Origin: Phorcus lineatus
Lineage: Eukaryota > Mollusca > Gastropoda > Trochida > Trochidae
NCBI GenBank assembly: GCA_921293015.1
Contig: OV121095.1
Location: 35,871,484 to 35,935,483, forward strand
DNA length: 64,000 nt
Direction of reading: 5' to 3'
Shown here one piece after another: positions 1 through 13,253 of the stretch. The notes beneath the pieces are model-generated. The model searched no databases, was not told the DNA's origin, and saw only the letters and a program-made list of their open reading frames with translations. The stretch's first letter is position 1, and the number at the start of each line of letters is the position of its first letter. A program made the position numbers and the translations under genes.

Positions 1-547
1 AAACAATTTTTAACAGAATGCTTTTAAATGGAGACTAAAGAGTATGAAATTAATCATCCTCGCAAACAAGTTATACTTTTTGTAATTATGCATAATATGG
101 AAATATCGATATCACGATGCCTCTTACATATTTTTTAACAAATATAAGAAGCACAGTCGAAATCAAAGTATCCAAATTACAGCTCTCCAAATGATTGTAG
201 GTTGAATGAGATATGTGTTTCACTTCACACAAAATCTCTTCTTTTCAATAAAACATCCTTCTAAAAAGAAAGCCAGCCTCTGAATAGATCTGATTAGAAT
301 CTCACATGCATCGACCTTCCAATGACACTTGATTGCATACAACAATACAACGATATCAACACTCTTACCTCATTCGAGTGGCATTTTATAATTTGGAAAT
401 ACCATAAAGACAAGTTTTTTTTATGGATAACAACTTCTTTATTCCACGAGCACTTATAAAAATTAACAAACATCTGTAAAAACATTACGGCATTTAGCAG
501 CCCACAAACTCCTAATGTATCACATGCAACCTTCTGAATGGAGCTGA
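1..547. other. AT-rich non-coding, probably intron
   Basis: No gene seen. A short stretch near 424-443 (ggataacaacttctttatt) matches the arm of the inverted-repeat family found whole at 20658-20801. The minus-strand open frame of about 105 codons here has no recognisable domain and overlaps the transposon at 548-977. Confidence 0.5.
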
Positions 548-977
548 TTAAAGGGACCATTCGAGCGGCTTTCATCCGCCATCTTGAAATGTTAGCATTG
601 CGACAAATCAAATGTGCTATATTATGCTAATTCATTGACAAAATTAAGAAATAACTAATAGATTGATAGAAGAGGGGCATATTTACAAATAATTCATAAT
701 AAAAGTTGTCAATTGCGACAATGTTTTGTCGTAGTAATGCATTCCACATTCGTAGCTCCGATGATTGGCTTCATTTCACGAAGTTTTTTCTTTTTTGATC
801 GATACACTTTATTCTTTGACAAATTGTTAAATCTTGAACAACTGAAATGTTAACCTCATGTACATATTTGAAATTGAGTGTGAAAAGAATCATGTAAAAA
901 TCATATATATTTGTTAACAGGAAAGTCCTCCTTAATTTCGTTTCCACAAAAATACCCCGCTCGAATGGTCCCTTTAA
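548..977. mobile_element. 430 bp MITE with TTAA target duplication
   Basis: TTAA at 548-551 and again at 974-977 flank a perfect 17 bp terminal inverted repeat, AGGGACCATTCGAGCGG at 552-568 and its reverse complement at 957-973. The interior has no transposase. TTAA targets are used by piggyBac and Kolobok transposons, so this is a non-autonomous relative of one of those; the sequence alone does not decide which. The perfect ends suggest a fairly recent insertion. Confidence 0.88.
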
Positions 978-1976
978 GGTCACATGACCTGTATTCACTG
1001 ATTAAGCAATGGGGTTCTGTATCATTGATAAGTCCTCGATTCTGGTATAAGAAATGCACTATTCAGAACATAAACGTCTTCTACTTTACTGAACTTACAG
1101 CTGATGCTCTCAATGTAAAGCATGTTATGAATGGAATAGAGCACACATGATAACAAAAAAATTACCCTGATTGGTTTTATAAAATCTTGTAGGGAATAAA
1201 CTAACTATAAGATATGAAAAGATGGAAAAATCAGATAAGCAATACTGTTAGGCAATTGGCAAATTAAATATCAAAATTTAGAGAAAAAAAAATTAAAGAA
1301 AGTTCCATGATTACAGAAACATGACCCAAAATAAGTTTAATACTTCACCTCCCCGTTGCTATTCATAATCGCAAGTCGGAGGAAATAAATGCAGTATCAA
1401 CAAAAAATCATATTAAATCTTATAATGAATTTAGTGCAGCTTCAGCAATATTCTATGTATCATTAGCACGGGCTAGTCAAAATAACCATGCAGTGTCATA
1501 TTCTGTTGAAATAAAATTCTGTTTCAGCAATTAATGTTACAGTTCACATCAGATTACACAACTAATTTGTAACACAGGATAATAACTTGCATTCAATAAT
1601 TATAATCTAATTTGTATTAATCAACTACCCTTCTTATTACATATTCATATAATATGAGTATTATCACTATAAATGCAAGTGCCTTAATATTTGAGTATTG
1701 CTAGCACTCATTAATTCAGAAGATACAGTTTTTTATCATTTAGATAAAATCTCAAACAACTAATTACCTATGAGTGCAATCATTTTGGATCCAGTGTAAT
1801 GCTTTAGGGTAAAATATTTTGTTTTAAAGTTCGCCTATTATATTGCCGTAAAAATGCACAGATTGTGTTTAATCTCCTATGCTTAGAAGTAAAGTTTGAT
1901 AATTTTCTTTGGTTCTATATGTGTCAATCCAAATGACAAACTGCTTATGATATCCATGCTCTCCCTTGATAATTAC
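978..1976. other. AT-rich non-coding
   Basis: No exon, repeat array or transposon end recognised. Short open frames have no domain and look like chance. Confidence 0.45.
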
Positions 1977-2031
1977 TAATATTAAAGCACTCGTGTCATA
2001 TACATCATGGAAACTCATATAATATTCTCTG
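1977..2031. repeat. Single arm of a dispersed fold-back repeat
   Basis: The stretch with aaagcactcgtgtcatata and catggaaactcatataatat matches the right arm of the fold-back elements at 11975-12299 and 18850-19270. Only one arm is present, so this is a degraded or partial copy. Confidence 0.6.
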
Positions 2032-2345
2032 AATCAAACTATAAGATGCAAAAACAAGAATATTGTTGATTTGGTTTCAACAAATGAAACTCCATTCTAA
2101 CAGTCCCTTTAGCCAAACCACGTGAAGATCGTAATTTGAATATGGCTTTGTCATAAAGACTGATCCAAGAAAATATGTTATATTTGAAGGTGTAACGAAT
2201 ATTGATGAATGAGATCAAAATCAATACTTCAGTTTCTACTTTGGACAAGGAGTGACAACGTGAAATTAATACATTAATGTTCATGTTCACTGTTATGGAC
2301 ATTTAATATTTATCATCCACAGAACTATATCTAGAGAATACCAAC

Positions 2346-2467
2346 CGACGCCCCTTTTGATAACATTGTTATGAAACGAGTGAATGGTTTGGTATTTAAG
2401 GAAATGAATTTGTTAGATATCGATACCATTCACGAGTTTCATAAAAATCTAATCAAACAGGACGTCG
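2346..2467. repeat. Imperfect hairpin, about 48 bp arms
   Basis: Left arm 2346-2394 and right arm 2421-2467 are imperfect reverse complements around a short centre. Both contain gagtgaatgg or its complement next to ggtat, which is also the core of the larger hairpin at 57868-58013, so the two are probably the same miniature element family. Confidence 0.7.
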
Positions 2468-3384
2468 TATTTTATTTATTACTTTCAGAATTATATTTAA
2501 AAAAAGCATGGAAATCACCGAGATTACCATTGCTGCCGCACCGCTAACATTGTGACATCATAATTAACAACTGTGACATCCATCAGTACGCAACGTTATG
2601 ACACAAAGTGTAATATCATTGCAGATTTATCAAACAGCAGTATTTTAAACGGGAAAGTAATAAATAGTTTTATCAGCTTACTTATTTGTATTTTCTGCTG
2701 TTGAAGCAGCCAATTTTCTTAAAATTTTACCTTAAACTATACACAAGAATATCTATATTGTCAACAGCTTTTGTCAAGTTAAGTCACAGACTTCATGCTG
2801 GATTATTCAGTCTGAAACACTGCCTTTCCTTCAACCACCATCAAGACAACTCATTTCACGCCTTGTCGACTTCTTCTACACTAGCTTGTCTACCCTCTTT
2901 TCTTACGAAGCAATATTTTGGAAGAGTCTAGCCCTTTGTTGTCAAACAATAAGGTTATTCAAATGGTGGGGAAACAAGTAGGTATGCTAGAGAAAGTTCA
3001 TGGTAAGGCCAGACAAAGTCGATTACTTTTTTTACAGATGGTTGACGGCAAAGCAAGGAGAAAAAAATGTAACCAGAACAACCTTGCTGTAGTGTTAAGC
3101 ATAAAAAGAAGTAAGAACAGGAACAAACTCTTGAGGAACTGAATCAATCATTGAATGTTCTGAGTAGCCTGATTACAGGAATCACAAGTTGCTCATAATA
3201 AATCACAAATTATCCAGAAATATTCACAGACCAACATGCATTTATGGCTTCAAAGAATGAAGAGGAGTATCAAGTTAGATCTACTTAGTGAAATGTAATA
3301 AATATAAACAAAAGTACCATGTGAAGCGCAAATGTATGTGTCTTAGTGTATACTCCTTATATCAATTTTGCCAAATTACTGTTT
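2468..3384. other. AT-rich non-coding
   Basis: Several short open frames (for example 2686-2931, plus) have no recognisable domain or splice context. Nothing else seen. Confidence 0.4.
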
Positions 3385-3612
3385 GGGGGTGGGATAGCGC
3401 TATGGTTGGCGTGTACAGCTTCGGATCAAGAGATCCTGAATTGGAATTCCGTCAGGGGTTTGGCAACTTTGTCTGCAGTAGAGATCTGTTCTACACGCAA
3501 TAAGGTTTGGGTGCAATGCTAAACTGATTTGCTAGTTCCAGCCGATGCCCGCAGGTTTCACTACAATGCATAGCAACAATAGCGTTGCAGGCTTTCTCCC
3601 TATAATAACACT
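3385..3612 (+). mobile_element. tRNA-derived SINE, family A, copy 1
   Basis: Starts with a tRNA-like head (gggatagcgctatggttgg as a degraded A box, a B-box-like gaattggaattcc) and continues into a body with tgtctgcagtagagatctgt and a tail ending gcgttgcaggctttctccc. The same order occurs at 9872-10100, 51735-51972 and 60210-60440 on the other strand, and its tail at 39868-39945. Five copies in one window make this an abundant interspersed family. Confidence 0.8.
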
Positions 3613-5089
3613 CTCAATACTGAAATCACTGACCTGAAAAACTCTTTTAACGTTAACATTAAGTCACCTCCCCTCACCAAATTAGTGTTTAATCAAAGTC
3701 TTTTATTTTTATGGTTAACATTTCACGAATAGTTCCAAAGAATTCAGTTCCTCTCTATCTTGTTGATGTTCAGACCAGGAACCCTTGAATAAATACCTGC
3801 TATAATCTCCACTCTGCCATGCTATCAGTCTCAAATTATTTTTAATACTAATGCATTTTTGTAATTATATGATCACAAATCAATAGAATTAAATGCAGAG
3901 GGACTTAAGATGCAAAATCTTAAGGTTCTTTGTAAACGGTTCCAGAAATTGAGTTCCTTAGAGACTTAAAGCGGATCAATACATCGAGCGTGATTCATCC
4001 TGTTGATTACTGAATAAATGCTTCATGCTCTGGAATCAACATCAGATATTGAATTTCATATTCCATTGAAGATGTTCAAAGCTGATAAAATGGAGATAGA
4101 ACTTGGCAAGTTTATCCACACTCAAGACGATAATAAATTCAATACTGAAATGACATCTTTAGTCTTGAAATGGTCATTAAGATAAAAGAATAAACATTTA
4201 ACTTGAGATCTTAAAGGCGATACTTGAGACATAACAAAAGGAGAGTAAATTGAACATTGAACTGTAAGTTCAGTGTAAAGACATGAAGTTAAACAAAGAA
4301 ATTTAAATATCTCAAAACACGTTCAATAAATGAATAGATAAAAAAATAGAAGACAGAATTGAATATTTTAAATCAATCATTGCACACTTTTGTGTTCAAA
4401 ACTTACTTTTGATTATTTTTAAATTTAAGTTTATATGCCGATATCAAAACATATGGGCAAACAAAAGAAAGTTTAACAGACACTCCTCAAATGTGATGAG
4501 AGCTCTAACAATAAAAATTCCATCAAACACAAAAATCGGTCGAGAAATGTATTTTCAAGCGAGAACAGACTTCAATACTAGATTGAAGCCTTCAAAACAT
4601 GACAAGTTCTTCTTGGGCTAATTGAGATAGTGAGGCGGACAAGAACTTGGTTATTGATTGCGGTAACAATTATCTCTCTTTACAAAAAAGCAATGATATG
4701 TTTCTAACAACAAATTGCTGGTAAGTTTGAAGACTATCGCTTTCTCAGGGATGCTTAAATTCACCGTTGTAAGATATTCTTCAAGATTTCCTAATTTTTG
4801 TCAATATGATATTTTCAAAAAGAGACTGTCTGAAGCAATGAAATATCTAAATGTCGCTGTTTAACTCATTAGAAAGTCATAAAAAAAACTTTTTTCCTTT
4901 AAAGTATGAATGACAAGTTTAATCTTTCGCAAAGAAAGTTGTGACATTAACTGCAAAGCTAGAAAATGTCAATTTCATCCTCAAAAGTAGATATTAAATA
5001 TTGAAGACATTATGTTTCAGCTATACAGTTTCTAAAACTCACTTGAATGTTCAGCCGCATGTCTCTTAAGTATCAAGCATCTTAATCGT
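3613..5089. other. AT-rich non-coding
   Basis: No gene recognised. A 70-codon open frame at 4409-4621 has no domain. Confidence 0.4.
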
Positions 5090-5530
5090 TTAAAGTTTTA
5101 ACAAAATAATACAGAAAAAAATGGATAGATAATACATTGTTGTTTATATATTTTTTGAATTGATCTCACTGGCATTTTCTACTGTATGTTAAATTTATAT
5201 CAAAATCTGAAAGACAATTGCAAACATGCTACCACGGGAATGAATAAATATATAATTGTTATAACACATTTCTTGAATTGAACTTACTGTATATCTTCTA
5301 CAAAGTATCAAAATATTGTTAAAAATTTTAAACATAATAAAACAGAAAGGATATGCATGGAAACAATATTGTTATAAAAATTATTTCTTGAATTTAACTT
5401 ACTGAATATATTTCAACAAAGTATCAAAAATCTTGTTCAAAATTTCAAACATAATAACACAGAAAGGATATGCAGTGATATAATATTGTTAAAAATGTAT
5501 TTCTTGAAATGAACTTACTGGAATATTCTG
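5090..5530. repeat. Degenerate tandem repeat, roughly 120-bp unit
   Basis: About four diverged units, each with a ttcttgaattgaacttactg-like segment followed by tacaaagtatcaaaat, then cataataaaacagaaaggat. Spacing between successive ttcttgaa segments is near 110-130 bp. Confidence 0.7.
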
Positions 5531-6044
5531 CTGCATGCAGGAATCGAAGACATTAATTCTGATCCTCATATCTGCTAGTAATCCTCTTCAGAAGAAGAAT
5601 CCAAAAATCAAACTTGAAAAACCTTTAAACTTGAAAAAGGCCAGATTTATTCAGGAATTTAAAACTTGGACAGATCACAAAATCACGCACATAGAATAAC
5701 TTCCTTCTAGATTTTGCTTCCACAGAGTTATCTGGCTTAGCCTTAAAAGTCTCTCCAGATTTTCAAAACAGTTCATTAAGATTAGAGCAAATGGAAATAT
5801 ATCTACTGGAGACAGTCAGTTTCATGGAAATTTTTCTCATTGATTGTCCGTTTCAGATTCAGAATGATGTATCTGAACTTATTCGGTTTAAAGGATGTAA
5901 TATTGTCTTAATGAGTTCATCCACAGAGAGATCAGTATGAGAAGTTACTTTTCCTTTCACATATTCCTACAAAGACACAGCTTTATGATAGCAAAACACA
6001 AAAATATTTTCCATGTTATAAATCCTCTTTGGCATTAGCTTTTC

Positions 6045-6096
6045 AAGTATGATTCAAGTATGATTCAAGTATGATTCAAGTATGATTCAAGTATGA
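6045..6096. repeat. 11-bp microsatellite/minisatellite
   Basis: About five head-to-tail copies of tatgattcaag with almost no divergence. Confidence 0.92.
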
Positions 6097-7379
6097 CGGT
6101 TGATTCTATGACTGCTTAAAGCACCAATTTGAGCACATAAACTCCTTTTTCTCTGTTTAATAAGCCGATACACCTCTGCTCATGTTGTTTCTTCGGTTTA
6201 TTAGGTTCTATCACAAGTCCATGAGCATAACCCTTCCACACTCACACTGCTATAATGAATGTCCCCAAGCCTGACACAGTCACATAAGCACAGACTTTCT
6301 AGGTTTCATGACACGTAAGAGTCACAAACTTTGTGCCTGCAGCAAAGTGCCCGTAGCATGAATGACGAAAGTGTCGTAATGGCACCTAACCAGTCTTCTG
6401 TGCCTTGTTCTTATCCACAAGGGATTAAAATGGAGACCTCACCCATTTATCTCATAAAACACATAAATTGTCGTGGCACCGCAACAAACTGTTCATCTCC
6501 CATTGAGGCAACAATATTGTCATAATCCTGTAAGAGTTTGTTCAGCTTGTTTCCATCTTTTGAATATCTAAGTTGAAGATGTCTGTAACTTGAGCAGTGT
6601 TTGTTAGTTTCATTGGATGTCAACAAAATGCATACACTTATCCAGTAGAGACAAACTTGCAACAAACGCACATTTCAGCTATGTTTTGTAGCGCCCAAAC
6701 ATCATCTGTTAGAAAACTATATCTATTATCTTAGGGTCTTACAAAGTTTTCTTGTTTAAATCCAAAATGAATAAAATGCTAACATAAGCACAAATCAGCA
6801 ATAATTTGTACCACACAAAGTCCCAGGAACCTGTAAGTAGTAAACCTGTCCCATGTACATCCAGTGGAGTTGAAATACTAACACAACATCTCAGATGTTT
6901 TATACCACATAATCTCCTCAGGATGGGAAGATTGGTTTAAATCCCTAATGGAAGCTCTAGAACAGTTAATGCTCCTTACATAAGTTCTGGAAGGAGACCA
7001 ATGGTGCTAGCACTCAGTACGGATGACATTACTTAAGAATATCTCCACATCCAGTGTCCGACAATTCCTCACATAGTTTCCAGTAACACCACCATCATAA
7101 ACTTCATTTGAACCTACATGTCACTTTCACCATTCAATCATGTCAGGTTATAAGAAGTAAATTACCTTTCAAAATCAACCTCTTTCTCAAAGGGTTCTAA
7201 ACCCTGGGGGCCTCACATTCACAATCTTCACAGCAAGTATATTTGCCAGTTCTTATCCTTCAGTTTTGTAAGGATTTAAAAATTCTAATTACCTTACAAA
7301 ATATCAAACTCTTTCTCACAGGGTTCCGCACATGTTTCACACAACACTCATTTTCTGATGAATGAAACTGGTTCTGTGA
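6097..7379. other. Non-coding, slightly less AT-rich
   Basis: No exon found on either strand. A 74-codon minus frame at 6447-6671 and a 64-codon plus frame at 6331-6525 overlap and neither shows a domain. Confidence 0.35.
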
Positions 7380-7745
7380 TTACACTTTCCGCTCTCTCCG
7401 CCAGAATTAATCATAAAGTTCCGTACGGTGCCAGTTGCCACACCGCCTGCAAATACCCTCCTGCTCACTTAGCAGAATGTTATCAAAATTCTATCCATGA
7501 GCAAATAGGAATCTCTTTTCTCTCATAACACATAGCAAACAGAGCCGCAGCCCGTACCGTACCGCCCTGCAGTTCAATACTAGACTGTTCGTATTACATC
7601 ACACAGCCAGCAGTAGGCCCTTGCTCTCCTTGCTCAGCCAATCAGCAGCCAGTTCACTCGATTCAATCAAAACTAACAGTGTCTGCCAATTTCCCGTTAT
7701 CCTCAACAAATGTGTAATTCAGACACTAACAATGCCTGGTGGGAT
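7380..7745. promoter_or_regulatory. GC-richer block with inverted CCAAT, promoter-like
   Basis: This block stands out from its AT-rich surroundings. On the plus strand it has cagccaatcagcagccag (a CCAAT core near 7640) and runs such as cgtaccgtaccgccctgcag. On the minus strand this would be an ATTGG box upstream of a GC-richer stretch, the layout expected of an internal promoter for a shorter minus-strand transcript. No start codon or splice donor I trust follows it. It could equally be an old transposon. Confidence 0.2.
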
Positions 7746-8575
7746 GAGAGGAAAACGAAGCCTTGTCCACTTGGTCCAGTAGATTTTATCATGTATCAAC
7801 GATGATAGCTAGGCTTTATTCCTGTATTGACAATGGACTGACTTCAGTCTGGCTTTCTCAAGTTCTGATTAAGGTTTAATGACTCTCTGGTTCTATTTTT
7901 AATCAACGCTCTCACAGTATCTTGTTCAGTTCTACCGGTATCAAGTTTATAAGCTGTAATACAGATCTACATCAAATGAATGCAGAAAAGTGCTAGCCTA
8001 AGATTCCAACAAAGTTGTAAGAATAAGACAGTTATTCTTTCTTATTTATATTCCATAATTTATTCTTTGGAAAACTTGTGATACAGCTTTTTTTGTGTGA
8101 AATAACTTTATTGGACATGACTTAAGTTAACCATGAAGACATTTTCCTTGTTTTCATCAACAATTAATCATTCATTCACATTCACTTTTCAAACAGGAAT
8201 TTTATAGATTTTTCACGTTTCACGTTACATTTAGCATTTATACATGAAATGTAGATAATTCAATTTCACTTTCCAACCAATTAACTCCATTGTAGTCCTG
8301 TCATGTCCATGTTCTCATTACTATTTCCTAGATTACCAATCTACACCATTGTAGTCAGGCTGAATTATCTCTAATGTCTATTGTCTCATTACTATTGCTT
8401 ATTCTAGAGCTACTCTCTTGCAAATGGATATTTATACATGTCAGTGCTTGATCAATAAATAATATTTTAGTTATATAGATCAACACTTCTGTATCAGGTG
8501 AGTGGAAGTTGTTGCAATCAATGGAGTTTATCTTCAGGTAGATCAAATCATAGCTTTCCTTCATGTACATAAAAT

Positions 8576-9117
8576 AATAGCTTACAGGTAGATTGATGTA
8601 TAGTCATCCTACAGGTTAATTGAATAAAGCTCTCAAAAGGTAGACTGAAAAATAGTTCTCCTACAGGTAGATTAAAGTATAGTTCTCCTACAGGTAGATT
8701 AAAGTATAGCTCTACTACAGGTAGATTAAAGTATAGCTCTCCCACAGGTAGATTAAAGTATAGCTCTACTACAGGTAGATTAAAGTATAGTTCTCCTACA
8801 GGTAGATTAAAGTATAGTTCTCCCACAGGTAGATTAAAGTATAGCTCTACTACAGGTAGATTAAAGTATAGCTCTACTACAGGTAGATTAAAGTATAGCT
8901 CTCCTACAGGTAGATTAAAGTATAGCTCTACTACAGGTAGATTAAAGTATAGTTCTCCTACAGGTAATTTAAAGTATAGTTCTCCTACAGGTAATTTAAA
9001 GTATAGTTCTCCTACAGGTAGATTAAAGTATAGCTCTACTACAGGTAGATTAAAGTATAGCTCTACTACAGGTAGATTAAAGTATAGCTCTACTACAGGT
9101 AGATTAAAGTATAGCTA
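8576..9117. repeat. 27-bp minisatellite, about 20 copies
   Basis: Head-to-tail units of the form acaggtagattaaagtata plus gctctact or gttctcct. The first three or four copies (8576-8660) are diverged and the rest nearly identical. Because 27 is a multiple of three, frames stay open through it (for example 8548-8826, minus), but these are repeat artefacts. Confidence 0.95.
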
Positions 9118-9871
9118 AAATGTAAAAGGCCTTGAAATTGACAATAAAACATTATTTCAGCATGTGATCAAACACTTGAAGTAAAAGGGCCTGAAAGAGA
9201 CTCAGCCTACAGACAGGGCTATACAGAAAAAACCAAATGCAAACCACACTTCCTTACGAGATGATATGTAGTACCCACCATAGATATATAAGAATTTCCT
9301 AATAACTTCAGAAGAGAGCATCATTAACAGAAAGTGTTCCTGATAAGAAACACTAAAGGGACTTCAACGATGAGGTCCATCAAATAATAATAAGACGCTC
9401 AAACAAACAAATTATCACGCGGTGAGATGGTCTGGAGAATAGATAAAACCACTGACGTCAACAATCAGCACGCAATCGACACAACCAATTTCTTGTTTGG
9501 CGTACAGTGGATGGGATGTAATTATGTAATAAGAACATAAACCTCAATCGACAAGAGTGGAAAAACACATACAGTCACATACTAATAAGTATGCAAGAGT
9601 TATTGAAGATGACATAAAATGCAAAAAGAATTTAGGGAGTTAATACTTTATTCTCTGTAGAAAAATACTGATATAATGTTTATTTGGTCTGATACAATAG
9701 ACACTATCATTGTTCAAGTATCACATGTCGTTCCACACAATGGAAGAAAACCTTTTTACTATTGACCAGTTTCATGGTCATGGAGAAAAGGGAGTGTGAT
9801 CACTTTAAGACCATTCAGATACACAACCAAAAGTTTTAAGAAAATAGATATTCATAAATAAAACAGAATAT
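9118..9871. other. AT-rich non-coding
   Basis: No gene, repeat array or transposon end recognised. Confidence 0.45.
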
Positions 9872-10100
9872 TGCAGGGAGAGAGCCCACAACAGTATTGT
9901 GGTTGGTTATGCACTGCAATGAAACCTGCAAGCATCGGCTGGAACTAGTGAACCATGGGTGGCACTGCACTGAAATTGTGTGTAGCATTGCACCCAAACC
10001 TTACTGTGTGTAGAACAGCTCTCTGTGATTAGAACCCCAGACATCTTGGTCTAAAGCCAAACATGCTAACATTTACACTATCTTGCCCCCGCACATTTTG
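9872..10100 (-). mobile_element. tRNA-derived SINE, family A, copy 2
   Basis: Reverse orientation relative to copy 1: tail first (gcagggagagagcc), then ctgcaagcatcggctggaac, the body with aaaccttactgtgtgtagaa, and the tRNA-like head ending ctatcttgcccccgcac. Near full length. Confidence 0.8.
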
Positions 10101-11830
10101 CACAAACAGGAAATAAATCCCACAGGCTGTAGCAAGACTTCATCTCTATACCTATAATCAATACTCATTTCATGTCAAAAACATATTTCAAAAGACTTTA
10201 TTGTAAACAGTATTCAGTGATGGCGGACCATGGGGGGTTCATGTTCTAGATTATTGAGACATTGATATCATACAGTAACTGGTGGGACTGTTATGCTCTG
10301 AATATGTTTATGATCATTTAGCATGAGTGGAAAAACATCAAGTATTATCCTCCATGACTTTGAGTCTTTAGGGGTTCTCCAAGACAAACAAATGAAATAA
10401 AGCTTTAAGCAAATCTTTGACTAAGCTGGAGTAATGTTCCTATTAAGAATGTATTATTCTGTTTTAAAGGTTCTTTACATTCATAAATCATAGACAAAAT
10501 GCAAATCAATTTCTTACAGCCTAGAAAATGTCTCATGGCATTTCCCAACTGGTGTAAGATAAAAATTAGTTAGTCCCTTCTTTCAGTTCTTTGACAAAAG
10601 ACCACAGAACGTACTGTTTATTGTTCCTTGAAGAATTCCTTATGAGATACATTGAATACGACAATTTGAATATGTCATCAAATAGATAACCAAATCAGCT
10701 AATAATAGTATTTCTCAAGTACAGCAATCCCTGGAGAATTTATAATGATGGTCATAAATAAAGAGTATTATTGATATTGGTTGAGGAAAATAATGTTTAC
10801 AATACAATTAGTATCGAGAGTTTTTGGGTTTTGTGACAATTCAACATGAAATTACTTGTTGGACTCAGAGATGGTTGGAGTGACTCCCTCAAGGGACTAA
10901 TTTAAAAACAATTCAAGGATAAGAAGTACTTTGTTGATAAGTAACCCCTAAGAAACCACCCACAACTACATTTACAAGCCTGATTACAGGCCTGTAGGGG
11001 TGGAAGGGTTAGAATGCTCGGCTCAACTTTTGTGAAGTATATAGTTTGTAATTGTTAACAACAAAATTAGACTTTCTTCAAAGGATTGAGGGGCTCTTTT
11101 GTCTAAACCTTCAGTCCATGGACAATCCAAAATATACTCTTTCTTAAGGCCCATCTGCTAGGACTAATCCTGTTTACTTTTGACTGGGAACATTTTGAGT
11201 TTTTCTTTATTTTGAAAACTACGTTCAGGAAAAAACTCTTTTGGATAGGCTACTTTTGTTACGTGAGTGTTTAGGGTTTAATGTGATATCAGCAATACTT
11301 CAGCTACTTAAAATGTGGATGTTGCAATTCAAAAGAGAGCTGGTAGACAAACCAGCAATTGGGAGGGAAAGGGAGTAAGAATTTGTGAGACAAAACAGTA
11401 GAATTTTTAAAGACCCAAGTTTCAGAGTTGCACATACTGGGAACATTTATGATCCTTCTGATGTTGTTCCACAGAACACAAAGGCAAAAACACTCCACAC
11501 CATGTAAGGGTACTTGGTCACTTGGAGGGGTTACTTTTCAAACTTATTTCATTAACTCATAATGTCAAAGATCATCCTCTCACATAGCATGGCATTCAGT
11601 AAAAAAGCAGCTAAAGAGTTAATTAGTACACAAAGTGGTATCTTCAAATGACATCGTACACCAAACCTTCTGAGGTGTATATATACCACTGCCTGCACTT
11701 CCACATCTATATTTCAAAGGACTCTTCAAGGTTCTCAATACCATACAACCACAGAATGACTCAATCAGCAGACAAGAGGTATCCTCTGGAGATGAAATAC
11801 CAATATGCTTCATAATTAATCATCTCACCT
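10101..11830. other. AT-rich non-coding
   Basis: No exon recognised. Two 64-codon minus-strand open frames (11304-11498 and 11619-11813) have no domain or good splice context. Confidence 0.4.
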
Positions 11831-11831
11831 A

Positions 11832-11973
11832 AGAAGCAATCAAAAACTGACATCTTAAGTTTTCCCGAATGATGCTACACAAACTTCCCATATATATCAC
11901 TATAACCTACTAGAAGCAATCAAAAACTGACATCTTAAGTTTTCCCAAATGATGCTACAAAAAGTTCACATAT
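11832..11973. repeat. 80-bp tandem duplication
   Basis: Two units starting agaagcaatcaaaaactgac at 11832 and 11912 share nearly all bases up to ccaaatgatgctaca. Confidence 0.85.
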
Positions 11974-11974
11974 C

Positions 11975-12299
11975 CTTATTACCTATACTAAGGCAATCAT
12001 ATTGGAGTTCATATTTTTCATACGATGCACTTTTTTATTGTGACATCACCTCATAAACAATGCTTTGACCTCACAGTTCTATTATGACATATCACTCCAA
12101 ATGTGTGGACAGCAGGTCCGCCTATGCTTGGTGGTTGTGTTGATTACCTTCATTTGATTTTGTAACTTTGGTAATAAACAAAACGTCATATTGGTGCCCG
12201 ACATATATGTACACGACACTCGTTCAGAAAATTCTAATACTAAGGCACTCGTGTTGTAAACATAGTATGTCATGGACACTGATATAATATCCTCTATTT
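11975..12299. repeat. Fold-back dispersed repeat, copy b
   Basis: Matches 18850-19270 in order: catatttttcatacgatg, then tgtgacatcac, ataaacaatgctttgac, and two opposed arms at about 12174-12235 and 12237-12299. The right arm has cactcgtgttgtaaacatag and catggacactgatataatat. It has no transposase and is a non-autonomous DNA element or its relic. Confidence 0.75.
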
Positions 12300-12959
12300 A
12301 GAATATTTCTAACAAAAACTCATTATTGGTTCTCATAAAATCACAAAATATAAGAACCAGATTAAACATCAAAATCACGTAGTTCTCCACAATATATACA
12401 TGCAAAGAACATTGCATGCATGTGCACAAAAAAACTTAGATACAGATTAAATATTGAATTCCCCCTTATCCATACAAACACATACATAGAATACTTGTTA
12501 TGTCTGCACAACATTACAACAGGAAGAGAAGTTTTAAGAAAACAAAACATCCTGGACTTCAAGACTCCATGGAAACAATGAAAGAATTATTTCTTTCAAT
12601 GCAATGAGAAAAATATATCTGATTCAACTGAATTTAGCCTACACAACATGGACAAAATTCCAAACAATAAAGGGGCAGTAACACTTTAAAACAAAATCAA
12701 ATCTCAAACATTCCCAAATAAACATTAGTTAAAGCCAAATGTATTGTATTCATCGGTTGCAAACACCTCTTACTGAACCTGATCATCTGTAATCTACGGG
12801 TGACCATATTTGTGTGATTATTATTTGAGGTAGGGAAATAGTTTCCCAAACAGATCATGGTATGTTAATTTTAAAACTGTTTCTTTTGATTAAGAACATT
12901 GGCTTGAAATTAGAAACATTTATTTTCAACTTCATGAGATCATTTTATTTTATCTTAAA
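12300..12959. other. AT-rich non-coding
   Basis: Nothing recognised. Confidence 0.45.
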
Positions 12960-13245
12960 AAACCCTGCCCCTTTAAGAGCTAAGTATGAGAATCATAAGT
13001 CCAAATCCCCGAGTCCCTGGCATTGTCAGAACATGCATTCATACATAAACAGTCTGCTTCCAGATGCCGGAGTGGTCGCCTCCAACTAGACGCTGAATCG
13101 ATCATAAATTGGTTTGGGATTAACCACATACATGACACATGGAGGCCTTGTCGAGAAAATGTGTTTCTTCGGCACAGAGCGAGATATGATATTACAGATC
13201 TGTCCAGACCAATCAGCATCCAGATTAGTACTTGCTGAGAGGCTG
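12960..13245. other. GC-richer block of unknown nature
   Basis: Open frames overlap on both strands (12980-13219 minus, 13023-13238 plus), so base composition rather than coding may explain them. There is a CCAAT core in gaccaatcagcatccag near 13209. It sits directly beside the 71-bp array, and could be an exon, a transposon fragment or a regulatory block. I see no domain. Confidence 0.25.
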
Positions 13246-13253
13246 GAGGATAG

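Noticed and set aside
2918-3142. 74-codon lysine-rich plus frame
   Set aside because: Composition follows A-rich DNA; no domain or splice signals.
8548-8826. 92-codon minus frame with repeating GELYFNLPV
   Set aside because: It is the 27-bp minisatellite read in a frame that a multiple of three keeps open; no coding evidence.
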